Assembly (NCBI GenBank): GCA_944388045.1
Contig: CALXHG010000003.1
Coordinates: 72,912 to 125,894, forward strand
Direction of reading: 5' to 3'
DNA from: an uncultured Clostridia bacterium
GTDB lineage: Bacteria > Bacillota > Clostridia > TANB77 > CAG-508
DNA: 52,983 nucleotides
The notes below the pieces were generated by a model that saw nothing but the letters and a program-made list of their open reading frames with translations, did not search any database and was not told where the DNA came from. This document shows, in pieces, positions 8,786-17,649 of this stretch. The position numbers and the translations under genes were made by a program. Every line of letters begins with the position of its first letter. The first letter of the stretch is position 1.

Positions 8786-11700
8786 ATGGAAGAAGAAATA
8801 CTTAAAGGATTAAATAATAAACAATACGAAGCAGTTATAAATACAGAGGGACCATGTTTAGTAATAGCAGGAGCAGGAAGCGGGAAAACAAAAGTATTAA
8901 CCTACAAAATAGCATATTTAATAAAATCAAAAAATGTATTACCATGGAATATATTAGCTATTACATTTACAAATAAAGCAGCAAATGAAATGAAAGAAAG
9001 AATAGCAAACCTAGTAGGAGATTCTGCAAAAGATATATGGATGGGAACATTTCATTCAATATGTGTAAGAATTTTAAGAAAATTTATAGACAGAATTGGA
9101 TTTGATTCATCATTTATAATTTTTGACACAACAGACCAAAAAAATTTAGTAAAAAGATGTTTAAAAGAACTAAATATAGATGAAAAAGTCTTAAATGAAA
9201 AATCATGTTTATATGAGATTAGTAATGCAAAAAATGATATGCTAGAACCAGACCAATATAAAGCAAAAGTAAAAGGAGACTTTAGAAGAGAAACAATATC
9301 AAAAGTATTTGATTTATATCAACAAAAATTAAGAGAAAATAATGCAATAGATTTTGATGATATAATTAATTATACAATCAAGATATTACAAGAAAATGTA
9401 GATGTATTAGAATATTATACAAATAAATTCCAATATATTTTGGTTGATGAATATCAAGATACAAATAAATCTCAATTTACACTAGTTACAATGTTAGCTT
9501 CAAAATATGGAAACATTACAGCGGTTGGTGATAACGATCAATGTCTTGTGGGAGATACGGAAATACAAACAGCTTCTGGAACAAAAAATATAGAAGAAAT
9601 AGAAGAGGGAGAAAGGGTTTTATGTGCTTCAGGAAATGGAAACATAAAAGAAGGAATTGTAGAAAGTAAAAAAGTAAGAGATTATAAGGGTGATGTAATA
9701 AAAATCACAACACAAAATGGAAATATTATAAAAGGGACATCAAATCATATAATTTTTTCAAAATTGGCTCCAGACAATAACAACTTTTATGTGTATTTAA
9801 TGTATAAGCGAGGATTAGGGTATAGAATTGGACAAACTAGTGGAGTAAGAAAAAATGACAAAAGTGAAATTCAAAATGGTTTGAGTGTTAGAATGAGACA
9901 AGAAAAGGGAGATAAAATATGGTTAATAAAAACTTGTAAAACAATACAAGAAGCAAGATACTTTGAGTCTTATTATGCTTTTCTATATGGAATACCAACA
10001 CTAGTTTTTCATCCAGTAGGAAGAGAGATGCATTGGACACAAAAAAATATAAATGAATTATTTAATAATATTGATACAGAATCTAGAGCAGAAAAATTAA
10101 TGCAAGATTTAGGGATTTTTAAAGAATATCCACTAATTGTACCACAAGCTTCTATTAGAGGAGGCACACAGCGAAAAACTGTTAATATAGCATATTTCGC
10201 CGGAACAGAACGAAAAGATGGAAAATGTGGACACAGAGTTTATATAAACTCTTCAGATGAAGATTTTAAGAAACAATTAATAAAAAAAGGTTTAAATACT
10301 AAAAAAGGAAAAGCATCAACATGGAGAGTGGAAATTGAAAGAGCTAAATATGAAGATGCTTATGAATTTGCTGAAAATATAGGTAATATTTCTAATGACA
10401 TTATTATCTCTTCTAAAATAAATTTATTAAAACATAAATTTTTTAAATTTATGCCATTATCACATATAAAAGAAAATATGGTAGTTGTAGTATATGAAAA
10501 TGGAAAACTAAAAGAAGATATTGTAAAAAAAGTTGAAATTGAGAAATTTGAAGGGAAAGTATATGATTTAAATATACAAGAATATAGACAATACTTTGCT
10601 AATAATATTTGTGTTCATAATTGTATATATGGTTTTCGTGGTTCTGACATAACAAATATATTAAATTTCGAAAAAGACTTTCCTGGAACAAAAATTATTA
10701 AATTAGAGCAAAATTACAGATGCACAGGAAATATTTTAAATGTAGCAAATGAAATAATAAAAAATAATGAAGTAAAATATGAAAAAAAATTATGGACAGA
10801 AAACGAAAAAGGAGAATTACCAAAAATATATTGTTCAGATAATGAATATGATGAAGGAAGATATATAGTTGAACAAATAGAACATTTAAGAAGACAAGAA
10901 AAATATAAATATTCAGATTTTGCTGTATTATATAGAATGAACACCCAATCAAGAGCAATAGAAGATATTTTAAGAAGAGAAATGGTACCATATAAAATTG
11001 TTGGAGGATTAAAATTCTATGAAAGAAAAGAAATAAAAGATATTATATCTTATTTAAGATTAATACAAAATCCATCAGATAATTTAAGTTTTAATAGAAT
11101 AATTAATGAACCAAAAAGAGGAATTGGAAGAACAAGTATAGAGGCAATAGAGCAACTAGCAGGACAAAATAACACATCTATGTATGAAATAATAAAAAAT
11201 GCTCAAACTTACGGACTAAATAGAGTATATTCAAATTCAAGAGAATTTATAAACTGCATGGAAGAATTTTTTAAACAAAAAGATAATTTAAAATTATCAG
11301 AATTAATCGAAAAAGTATTAGAAAATACAGGATATTTAAAAGCATTAGAAGTTGAAGATACAGAAGAATCTAAAAATAGAATAGCAAACTTAGAAGAATT
11401 TTTAAATGTAGCAATAGAATTTGAAAAAGAAAATGCAGAAAATACACTAAGCGAATTTTTAGAGGGAATAACATTATCAAGTGATTTAGATAATATGGAA
11501 GAAACAGAAGATTCTATTACATTAATGACATTACATAGTGCAAAAGGACTAGAATTTCCTGTAGTATTTTTAGTAGGAATGGAAGAAGGAGTATTTCCAG
11601 GATATAGAGCTATAGGAGAAGACAAAGAAATAGAAGAAGAAAGACGTTTATGCTATGTAGGTATAACAAGAGCAAAAGAAAGACTATTTTTAACAAGAAG

Positions 11701-12115
11701 TAAACAACGTACAACATATGGTTCCACAACATATAATCCACCATCTAGATTTTTAACAGAAATTCCAGAAACCATGTTAAATGGCTATGAAGAAGCTATT
11801 GGAAAGAAAAACAATAAAGAAAGTGAAGAATTTAAAGAAAGCAATTATACATGGAGTTATGGAAGCAAAAATAATAATTTTGCATTTAGAACAGCAGAAA
11901 GCTTTTTAAATAGTCTAAATAAAAAGCCAGAAAAACAAGTTGTAAACTTTTCTGAATATAAAACAGGAACAAAAGTATATCATAAAAAATTTGGAGAGGG
12001 CATTATTAATTATGTTGAACCAGAAGGTGATGACTTAAAAGTAGATATTAATTTTAACAAATTTGGACATAAAAGATTAATGGCAAAATTTGCAAATTTA
12101 GAAATTTTAGAATAA
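8786..12115 (+). CDS. pcrA: PcrA/UvrD-type DNA helicase interrupted by an intein
   Basis: Superfamily 1 3'-5' helicase used in repair and rolling-circle replication. The precursor is 1109 residues. Removing the 360-residue intein leaves 749, normal for PcrA. Visible motifs are Walker A GAGSGKT (29-35), motif Ia TFTNKAANEMKER, Walker B VDEYQDT (220-226), motif III GDNDQ/CIYGFRGSD (split by the intein), QTSRAIE-type motif IV (NTQSRAIED), motif V TLMTLHSAKGLEF and motif VI VGITRAKERL. The last 55 residues (GTKVYHKKFGEGII...) form the PcrA C-terminal Tudor-like domain. The start at 8786 gives the typical N-terminus, but it has only a weak ribosome binding site behind a mini-ORF. It is a monocistronic unit closed by a hairpin. 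Confidence 0.95.
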   Translation: MEEEILKGLNNKQYEAVINTEGPCLVIAGAGSGKTKVLTYKIAYLIKSKNVLPWNILAITFTNKAANEMKERIANLVGDSAKDIWMGTFHSICVRILRKFIDRIGFDSSFIIFDTTDQKNLVKRCLKELNIDEKVLNEKSCLYEISNAKNDMLEPDQYKAKVKGDFRRETISKVFDLYQQKLRENNAIDFDDIINYTIKILQENVDVLEYYTNKFQYILVDEYQDTNKSQFTLVTMLASKYGNITAVGDNDQCLVGDTEIQTASGTKNIEEIEEGERVLCASGNGNIKEGIVESKKVRDYKGDVIKITTQNGNIIKGTSNHIIFSKLAPDNNNFYVYLMYKRGLGYRIGQTSGVRKNDKSEIQNGLSVRMRQEKGDKIWLIKTCKTIQEARYFESYYAFLYGIPTLVFHPVGREMHWTQKNINELFNNIDTESRAEKLMQDLGIFKEYPLIVPQASIRGGTQRKTVNIAYFAGTERKDGKCGHRVYINSSDEDFKKQLIKKGLNTKKGKASTWRVEIERAKYEDAYEFAENIGNISNDIIISSKINLLKHKFFKFMPLSHIKENMVVVVYENGKLKEDIVKKVEIEKFEGKVYDLNIQEYRQYFANNICVHNCIYGFRGSDITNILNFEKDFPGTKIIKLEQNYRCTGNILNVANEIIKNNEVKYEKKLWTENEKGELPKIYCSDNEYDEGRYIVEQIEHLRRQEKYKYSDFAVLYRMNTQSRAIEDILRREMVPYKIVGGLKFYERKEIKDIISYLRLIQNPSDNLSFNRIINEPKRGIGRTSIEAIEQLAGQNNTSMYEIIKNAQTYGLNRVYSNSREFINCMEEFFKQKDNLKLSELIEKVLENTGYLKALEVEDTEESKNRIANLEEFLNVAIEFEKENAENTLSEFLEGITLSSDLDNMEETEDSITLMTLHSAKGLEFPVVFLVGMEEGVFPGYRAIGEDKEIEEERRLCYVGITRAKERLFLTRSKQRTTYGSTTYNPPSRFLTEIPETMLNGYEEAIGKKNNKESEEFKESNYTWSYGSKNNNFAFRTAESFLNSLNKKPEKQVVNFSEYKTGTKVYHKKFGEGIINYVEPEGDDLKVDINFNKFGHKRLMAKFANLEILE
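9542..10621 (+). mobile_element. Intein in PcrA motif III with a GIY-YIG-like insert
   Basis: In-frame insertion of 360 residues (253-612) between Gln252 and the +1 Cys613 of the helicase sequence DNDQ/CIYGFRG. Splicing residues are visible: Cys1 in CLVGDTEIQTASGTKNIEEI (block A), GTSNHIIF with Thr and His (block B), and terminal CVHN followed by Cys+1 (block G). The usual block F histidine is Arg (EYRQYFANN). The middle contains FYVYLM (about 334-339) and YRIGQTS (about 346-352), then GLSVRMRQE and ARYFESYYAF with a candidate catalytic Glu near 394. That pattern resembles a GIY-YIG homing endonuclease rather than the usual LAGLIDADG type. About 130 further residues before block F are unassigned. 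Confidence 0.85.
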
Positions 12116-12134
12116 AAGAATAAAATTTGAGAAT

Positions 12135-12206
12135 AATAAAAAAGAAGTTGGAAAAAGATTAAAAAATTTTTGAATTAATAATGTTTTTTCAACTTCTTTT
12201 TTATTG
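12135..12206 (+). terminator. Terminator after pcrA
   Basis: Two arms, AATAAAAAAGAAGTTG (from 12135) and CAACTTCTTTTTTATT (to about 12205), form a long A/T stem closed by a loop of about 30 bases, with T-rich sequence at its 3' side. The position fits the end of pcrA. Confidence 0.75.
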
Positions 12207-12246
12207 AATAGGAGATAATATAAAATTTAGAAAGGAATATTTTTTT

Positions 12247-12435
12247 ATGACAGATTTAACAAAAATTGAGTTACAACGAATAAAGCAAATTGTTTTAGAA
12301 AATGAAAATAAATATCAAAAAGTTAATTTTTATTTAACACAAATAAAAGATGTGCAGATTCAACAATTATTAAATAATATAGCACAAGATTCGTTAAATA
12401 CAAAACAGCAATTTATTAGTTTTTTAAATAGTTAG
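12247..12435 (+). CDS. Small helical protein, possibly coat-F/ferritin-like
   Basis: A 62-residue protein predicted to be two amphipathic helices rich in Gln, Leu and Ile. Its start has a clear site (AGAAAGGAAT, about nine bases before the ATG). The shape, with a helical hairpin around a QIKDVQIQQLL turn, reminds me of the short CotF-like, ferritin-like coat proteins of spore formers, but no diagnostic residue confirms this. It lies alone between the pcrA terminator and a similar-sized helical gene. The 183 bases that follow are A/T-rich, and I see no gene in them. Confidence 0.55.
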   Translation: MTDLTKIELQRIKQIVLENENKYQKVNFYLTQIKDVQIQQLLNNIAQDSLNTKQQFISFLNS

Positions 12436-12618
12436 AATATGAATAAATACTTTAGTATTAATAATATATTTTATACAAACAAATAGGTTTATAGATATAT
12501 CCTTTTTTAAAAATCTAAATATATTATAAAGGAAATAATAAAAATGTATAATTAGAGCCTTTTTATAATTTATAAATAATTTAAAAGACTCAAAAAAGTT
12601 TTTATTAAAAGGTAAGAC

Positions 12619-12861
12619 ATGGAAGAAAAAATAATGATTAATGATTTAATTTTAAATTTAAAATCTGATATAAATATGTATGAAAATACAATATGCGAAG
12701 CGGAAAATATAGGAATAAGACAAATAGTTCAACAAATAAGAAATAATAATGAAAGTATGTTATATGAACTAGTAAAAATAGCAAAACTAAAAGGATATAT
12801 AGTAACAAACGAAAAAGCAGAAACAGGAGAAATAGAAACAATAAAAAAACAAATACTATAA
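12619..12861 (+). CDS. Small helical protein, possibly coat-F/ferritin-like
   Basis: An 80-residue, largely helical protein (LKSDINMYENTICEAENIG, then IRQIVQQIRNNNESML). The alternation of acidic and hydrophobic residues suggests a ferritin-like helical hairpin similar to the preceding 62-residue gene, though the two are not obviously homologous. AAAAGGT lies six bases before the ATG at 12619. A second ATG at 12634 is possible. Function unknown. The CotF-like suggestion is inference from size and helix pattern only. It is followed by the M23 peptidase gene, which has its own promoter. Confidence 0.5.
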   Translation: MEEKIMINDLILNLKSDINMYENTICEAENIGIRQIVQQIRNNNESMLYELVKIAKLKGYIVTNEKAETGEIETIKKQIL

Positions 12862-12945
12862 ACAGAAAAAAGAGAAAACAAAAGAAAAATAGAATAAAAA
12901 AGAGAAAATAAAAAGTATAAAGTATAAATTAGCAAAAATGATAAA

Positions 12946-12973
12946 TTGAAAAAAATATAAAAAATAGTATAAA
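12946..12973 (+). promoter_or_regulatory. Predicted promoter of the M23 peptidase gene
   Basis: TTGAAA (12946-12951), 16 bases, TATAAA (12968-12973), about 40 bases before the ATG at 13014, which has CAGGAG in front of it. Confidence 0.55.
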
Positions 12974-13013
12974 ATACAATCAAATGTAAAAAAATGAACA
13001 GGAGAAAAAATTA

Positions 13014-14012
13014 ATGGTAAAAAATATATTAGTATTTGCAAGAAAATCTATAAAACTTACAATATTGCTATTTATATCTATATTATTAATAATATGTGCA
13101 GTAGTTTTATTTTTTAAACCTATATATACTGTTTCAATAAATGGAGAACAAATTGGATATAGTAAAAATAAAACTAAATTACAAAAAAATATAAATGATT
13201 ATATGGAAAATGGAGACGGAGATGCAAATTTAGCATTTGTGCAAATAGAAGCGTTACCAGAATATAAATTATGTTTATTAAAAAGAAATGTTGTCACAAA
13301 TGATGACGAAATACTAGAAAAAGTAAAACAATCAGGAGTAAAATATTATAAATATTATGCTATATTATTAGGAGAAGAAGAAAAGGCATATGTAGCAGAC
13401 TTTGCAAAAGCAGAAGAAGTTGTAAATAAATTAAAAGAAAAAGAAAGTACAAATATAGACCAAATAACAATTACAGAAATTTATGATGTAGAATTAAAAG
13501 AATTTACAGAAGTAGATACAGTAGTAGCAAATTTATATGTTAAAAAAGTAGAAGAACCTAAAAAGCCAGTAGTAACTGCAAGTTCTGGAAAAGTTAATAC
13601 ATCATTTAATATATCATATAAAAAAGTACCATTAGGAATAGATTTAATAAAGCCAATATCAGGAGTAATAACATCTAGATTTGCAGCAGATAGTAGAATA
13701 AGGTCAAATTTACATACAGGGTTAGATATTGCAGCACCAAGAAATACACCTATAAAAGCAGCAGCATCTGGAACAGTTACATTTTCTGGAACAAAGGGTT
13801 CATATGGAAAATTAATAGTAATTTCTCACGGAAATGGTGTAGAAACATATTATGGACATTGCAATAAATTATATGCAACAGTTGGTCAACAAATAAAACA
13901 AGGAGAAGTAATTGCAGCTGTTGGATCAACAGGAAATAGTACTGGAAATCATTTGCATTTAGAAATTAGAGTAAATGGAGTTGCATATAACCCACAAAAC
14001 TATTTATATTAA
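13014..14012 (+). CDS. Membrane-anchored M23 family peptidoglycan endopeptidase
   Basis: A zinc metalloendopeptidase of the LytM/M23 family expected to cut peptide cross-bridges in the wall. The 332 residues begin with a basic N-terminus and one membrane segment (about 14-37). A poorly conserved extracellular region (40-190) follows, and the catalytic domain occupies about 210-332. Zinc and catalytic motifs are complete: HTGLDIAAP (H and D), YYGHCNKL and HLHLEIR, with GNSTGNHLHLE as the usual block. It sits between two terminators with its own promoter. M23 proteins of this layout in spore formers include SpoIIQ- and SpoIVFA-like factors, but nothing here identifies one of these specifically. 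Confidence 0.9.
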   Translation: MVKNILVFARKSIKLTILLFISILLIICAVVLFFKPIYTVSINGEQIGYSKNKTKLQKNINDYMENGDGDANLAFVQIEALPEYKLCLLKRNVVTNDDEILEKVKQSGVKYYKYYAILLGEEEKAYVADFAKAEEVVNKLKEKESTNIDQITITEIYDVELKEFTEVDTVVANLYVKKVEEPKKPVVTASSGKVNTSFNISYKKVPLGIDLIKPISGVITSRFAADSRIRSNLHTGLDIAAPRNTPIKAAASGTVTFSGTKGSYGKLIVISHGNGVETYYGHCNKLYATVGQQIKQGEVIAAVGSTGNSTGNHLHLEIRVNGVAYNPQNYLY

Positions 14013-14018
14013 AAAAAT

Positions 14019-14062
14019 AAAAAAGATTTTCTATATTCAAATTATATAGAGAATCTTTTTCT
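14019..14062 (+). terminator. Terminator after the M23 peptidase gene
   Basis: The stem AAAAGATTTTCTATAT pairs, with a small bulge, with TATATAGAGAATCTTTTT, and ends in a T run. It begins within ten bases of the stop codon. Confidence 0.8.
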
Positions 14063-14170
14063 TGAATAGGAAATGCTATTCTTTTGAAAATAAAATTTTT
14101 ATATTTTAAATTTTATTTTAACTTTGAGTTGAGAAACCTAAAGTTTCATATTGTTTCCTATTCAAGAAAA
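14057..14170. repeat. Nested palindromic element between M23 gene and mecA
   Basis: A 17-bp perfect inverted repeat (14057-14073 and 14154-14170, containing CTTGAATAGGAAA) encloses a second inverted repeat (AAAATAAAATTT with AAATTTTATTTT) and a small GAAACC/GTTTC-type pair. There is no coding capacity. It overlaps the tail of the M23 terminator and ends 17 bases before the restored mecA stop. It could be a small MITE or the joint terminator of the convergent genes. Confidence 0.5.
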
Positions 14171-14186
14171 GAGTTTCGCTCAAATT

Positions 14187-14742
14187 TTAAGTTGTCAAAA
14201 ATAAATTTATACAATTATTAATAGCATCAGTATTAAAAAGAATTTTTCCATATTCATTTAAAAATCCATAAAAGCCGTTGTGAATAGGTATATCTTATAC
14301 CAAATTCACTTAATATCATATGAAATTCTTTAGACAAATTATAATCTGTTACTAAATAAAAAGAATCATTATAAATGTATAGTTGAAAATTTTGGAAAAC
14401 TGACCAGTTCATATTTTTTATATACGCACAAAAAGCTACAAAGTTATTAAAATTTTCAAACTTATAAAAAACATATGTATTACTATCAAAATTAGAATCA
14501 GAGATTATTCGAGTAATTGTAAATACATAACCATTATTTAAACTTATAACTTCAACAAGTAGGTTTTCTTCATCTACTGTAAAATTTAGTTCTTTTTCAG
14601 CTTTATCTAAAAAAAGTTGCAACAAATTTTGTGATATGTAATTATCAGAAAATAGTAAATCTTTAGAAATATGACATGTATTCATATCATCCAAAGTAAA
14701 GAAAATTTTTATTTTATTATTAGTAATTTTTTTTATTCTCAT
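14187..14742 (-). pseudogene. mecA: MecA-type adaptor protein gene, frameshifted near its 3' end
   Basis: MecA/NegS-like adaptor that hands substrates to ClpC. Read from the ATG at 14742 the protein begins MRIKKITNNKIKIFFTLDDM, typical of MecA N-domains, and continues through the C-domain (VFYKFENFNNFVAF, FYLVTDYNLSKEFHMILSEFG). It then ends abruptly at a TGA at 14254 after 162 residues. The adjacent frame encodes the missing tail, GFLNEYGKILFNTDAINNCI, ending in a TAA at 14187-14189. The span is 556 bases, one more than a multiple of three, consistent with a one-base insertion near 14280-14300. GAAAGGA precedes the start by about 11 bases. Either the gene is damaged, with a shortened C-domain, or this is an assembly error. 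Confidence 0.8.
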
Positions 14743-14884
14743 TAATATTAAAATCCTTTCATTATTAGTAAATATATATTAATTATACTATGAAAAGATG
14801 TTTATATTAAAGTGAAATTATTTCCAATTAAGTAATAAACTATTATTTTAAGAAATTAATTAATATTTTATTATACAATAATAC

Positions 14885-14913
14885 TTGAAAAAAACACAAA
14901 AGCAATGTATAAT
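14885..14913 (+). promoter_or_regulatory. Predicted promoter of the radC-mre operon
   Basis: TTGAAA (14885-14890), exactly 17 bases, TATAAT (14908-14913). About 85 bases of leader follow, containing a locally less A/T-rich stretch (GGGGAAGTCCGTAAGGAAC) of unknown purpose. Confidence 0.75.
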
Positions 14914-15004
14914 ATAAACACAATAATTGGGGAAGTCCGTAAGGAACACAAAAAGACAATTGACATAAAAATAAGGAATAAAAAGGAAAGGAATTATATT
15001 TTAT

Positions 15005-15715
15005 ATGTCAATTAAAATGAAACATTTACCAATTACAGAAAGACCATATGAAAAATTAGAACAAAATGGAGAAAAAACATTAACAAATGCAGAGTTATTA
15101 GCTATTATAATAAAAAATGGAACAAAAGAAGAGTCATCAATACAATTAGCTCAAAGAATACTTACATTAAGTGATAAAAAAGATAAAAATAATTTGAGTT
15201 TTTTAAGAGAAATGTCAATAGAGGAATTAATAAAAATTAAAGGAATAGGTAAAGTAAAAGCAATACAAATAAAAGCAATGTGTGAATTAGCATCTAGAAT
15301 GAATGGAACAGACAAACTCATAGGAACAAGAATTTTAAAAACACAAGATATTGGAGATTTATTATTTGAAGAAATGAGATACGAGACACAAGAGATATTA
15401 AAAGTTGTAACATTAGATAATAAAAATAAATTACTTAAAATTAAAGATGTTGCTAAAGGGGCAAGAAATTTTGTAACTGCAAATATACAAATTATATTTC
15501 ACGAAATTTTAAAAACACAAGCTTTAAAATTTATATTAATTCATAATCACCCATCAGGAGATACTACACCAAGCCAAAGTGATATAGAATTTACGAAAAG
15601 AATTATACAAGCATCTAAAATGCTTGAATTACAATTTTTAGACCATATAATAATTGGAAATTATAATTATATAAGTATTTTTGCAAAAATTGAAGAACTA
15701 GGAAGGAATGTTTAA
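15005..15715 (+). CDS. radC: RadC family JAMM-fold protein
   Basis: A 236-residue RadC-like protein, full length. The N-terminal helix-hairpin-helix region includes IKGIGKVKAIQIKA (about 79-92). The C-terminal MPN/JAMM metal-binding domain has FILIHNHPSGDTTPSQSD, where the two His and the Asp are metal ligands. Family members are called DNA repair proteins, but the biochemical role is not settled. The gene opens the cell-shape cluster: it has the operon promoter and its stop lies one base before the mreB ATG. radC next to mreBCD is the usual Firmicute arrangement. The start has AAAGGAAAGG upstream. Confidence 0.93.
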   Translation: MSIKMKHLPITERPYEKLEQNGEKTLTNAELLAIIIKNGTKEESSIQLAQRILTLSDKKDKNNLSFLREMSIEELIKIKGIGKVKAIQIKAMCELASRMNGTDKLIGTRILKTQDIGDLLFEEMRYETQEILKVVTLDNKNKLLKIKDVAKGARNFVTANIQIIFHEILKTQALKFILIHNHPSGDTTPSQSDIEFTKRIIQASKMLELQFLDHIIIGNYNYISIFAKIEELGRNV

Positions 15716-15716
15716 A

Positions 15717-16745
15717 ATGAGTTTTTTATCATTTAACTCTAAAGATATAGGAATTGATTTAGGTACAGCTAATATATTAGTTACAATCAAAGGAAAGGGT
15801 ATTGTATTAAGAGAGCCATCAGTTATAGCAATAGATAATAACACAGGAACAGTTATTGCCGTAGGAACAGAGGCAAAAGAAATGATAGGAAGAACTCCAA
15901 AAGAAATTAGTGCAATAAGACCAATAAAAGATGGAGTAATAGCAGACTTTACAGCTACAAAATTATTATTAAAAAATATAATGGAGAAAGTATGTAAAAA
16001 ATATAATGCAATAAGACCTAGAGTTATTGTTGGAGTTCCATCTGGAATTACAGAGGTAGAAGAAAGAGCCGTAGAAGAAACAGTTATACATGCTGGTGCA
16101 AGAGAAGTATACTTAATAGAAGAGCCTATGGCTGCAGCAATTGGAGCAGGAATACAAATAGAAGAACCAAGTGGAAATATTATTGTAGACATAGGTGGAG
16201 GAACAACAGAAGTTGCAGTTATATCTTTAGGAGGAACAGTATTAAGCAATTCTATAAGAATAGCTGGAGATGAATTAGATGAAGATATTATTAACTATGT
16301 AAAAAAAGAAATGAATATGATTATAGGAGAAATTACAGCAGAACAAATAAAAAAAGAATTAGGATGTGCAATGCCTTTGATGACACAAATGACTATGGAA
16401 ATAAAGGGAAGAGATATATCTACTGGCTTGCCAAGAACAGATATTATAACTTCTAGCCAAGTAGAAACAGCAATAAAAGAATCAATAGCTCAAATTGTAG
16501 AAGTTATAAAATTAAGTTTAGAAAAAACGCCACCAGAATTAGCTTCTGACATAATGGAAAAAGGAATTGTTTTATCTGGAGGAGGAGCATTAATACAAAA
16601 TTTAGATAAATTAATAAGTTTAGAAACAGGAATGCCTGCATATGTGGCAGAAGAGCCATTAGATTGTGTTGTTCGCGGAACGGGTAAAACACTACAAGAA
16701 ATTGAAAAATTAAGAACAGTTTTGAAAAATGCAAGAAAAAGATAA
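15717..16745 (+). CDS. mreB: Rod shape-determining protein MreB
   Basis: Bacterial actin homologue that forms membrane-associated filaments guiding lateral wall synthesis. It has 342 residues. Phosphate-1 motif DIGIDLGTANILV lies near the N-terminus, phosphate-2 NIIVDIGGGTTEVAVISLGG in the middle, and the adenosine motif GIVLSGGGALIQNLDKLI near the end. I start at the ATG at 15717. The ATG at 15708 sits directly against the AGGAAGG ribosome binding site, which is well spaced from 15717. It is translationally coupled to radC. mreC follows after about 70 bases, with GAGAGGA upstream of its own start. Confidence 0.96.
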   Translation: MSFLSFNSKDIGIDLGTANILVTIKGKGIVLREPSVIAIDNNTGTVIAVGTEAKEMIGRTPKEISAIRPIKDGVIADFTATKLLLKNIMEKVCKKYNAIRPRVIVGVPSGITEVEERAVEETVIHAGAREVYLIEEPMAAAIGAGIQIEEPSGNIIVDIGGGTTEVAVISLGGTVLSNSIRIAGDELDEDIINYVKKEMNMIIGEITAEQIKKELGCAMPLMTQMTMEIKGRDISTGLPRTDIITSSQVETAIKESIAQIVEVIKLSLEKTPPELASDIMEKGIVLSGGGALIQNLDKLISLETGMPAYVAEEPLDCVVRGTGKTLQEIEKLRTVLKNARKR

Positions 16746-16814
16746 AAAGGAAGAAGGTTGAAAAATATTCATTTCCAACCAATTTATGCCTTGAGAGAGG
16801 AATGATTTTTTAGT

Positions 16815-17630
16815 ATGGAAAGAAACAAAAATGTTGGTGCAATAGGAGTAGTTATAACAATAATAATATTAGTATTACTTGTTATTTTTACAAATAAAAG
16901 TAAAGAAAACATTTCTATAATTGAAAATATTGCAAATGTTGTGGTTGTACCAGTTCAAAATGGATTAACGTATTTAAAAAATAAAATAAATAATAATGAC
17001 AAATTTTTTGAAAATATAGATAATTTAAAGGCAGAAAATGAAGAATTAAAACAAAAGAATAGTGAACTAGAAAAAAGTTTGAGAGAATTTGAAGTAATGA
17101 AAACAGAAAATGAACAATTAAGGCAACAATTAAATTTAGCAGAAAAGTATACAGAATACACAACTATTCCTGGAACAATAATATCTAGAGATATAAGTAA
17201 TTATTCTAAAACACTATTAATAAATGTAGGGTCTAATAATGGAATAAAAGAAAAAATGACAGTAATTGCTGAAGAAGGATTAGTTGGATATGTTGTTTCT
17301 ACAACACCTACAACAGCAAAAATACAAACAATAGTAGATAGTGCTAGTTCTACAAGTTGTTTAACAAGTACAACAAGAGAGAACATGGTATGTAAAGGAA
17401 CAATAGAAAATGATTCTACATTAAGAGCAACAAACCTAAGTATTGATGCAAATGTAATACAAGGTGACAGTGTTGAAACATCTGGCATGGGAGGAATATA
17501 TACAAAAGGAATACATGTTGGAAGAATAAAAAGTGTATCAGAAGGAACAAATAAAATAGATTCATATGCAGTAATAGAAACAGCTGTAGATTTTGATAAA
17601 TTAGAAACAGTTCTTGTAATAATAAAATAA
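16815..17630 (+). CDS. mreC: Rod shape-determining protein MreC
   Basis: A bitopic membrane protein of the elongasome that links MreB filaments to PBP2 outside the membrane. The 271 residues show one N-terminal membrane segment (about 9-26), a coiled coil (about 60-110, with repeated ENEELKQKN-like heptads) and a C-terminal beta-barrel region with VGSNNGIKEKMTVIAEEGLVGYV and TSGMGGIYTKGIHVGRI, both typical of MreC. It lies between mreB and mreD in the shape operon. Confidence 0.94.
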   Translation: MERNKNVGAIGVVITIIILVLLVIFTNKSKENISIIENIANVVVVPVQNGLTYLKNKINNNDKFFENIDNLKAENEELKQKNSELEKSLREFEVMKTENEQLRQQLNLAEKYTEYTTIPGTIISRDISNYSKTLLINVGSNNGIKEKMTVIAEEGLVGYVVSTTPTTAKIQTIVDSASSTSCLTSTTRENMVCKGTIENDSTLRATNLSIDANVIQGDSVETSGMGGIYTKGIHVGRIKSVSEGTNKIDSYAVIETAVDFDKLETVLVIIK

Positions 17631-17649
17631 AAGAAAGGAAGATAACAAG

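Noticed and set aside
12638..13041. Overlapping Phe/Leu-rich minus-strand ORFs
   Set aside because: Antisense of A-rich sequence around the small helical gene. No plausible start signals.
14921..15004. Riboswitch-like leader before radC
   Set aside because: Only a weak GTCC/GGAAC pairing is visible and no known riboswitch core was recognised.
15698..16249. 183-codon minus-strand ORF opposite mreB
   Set aside because: Shadow of the well-identified mreB frame.
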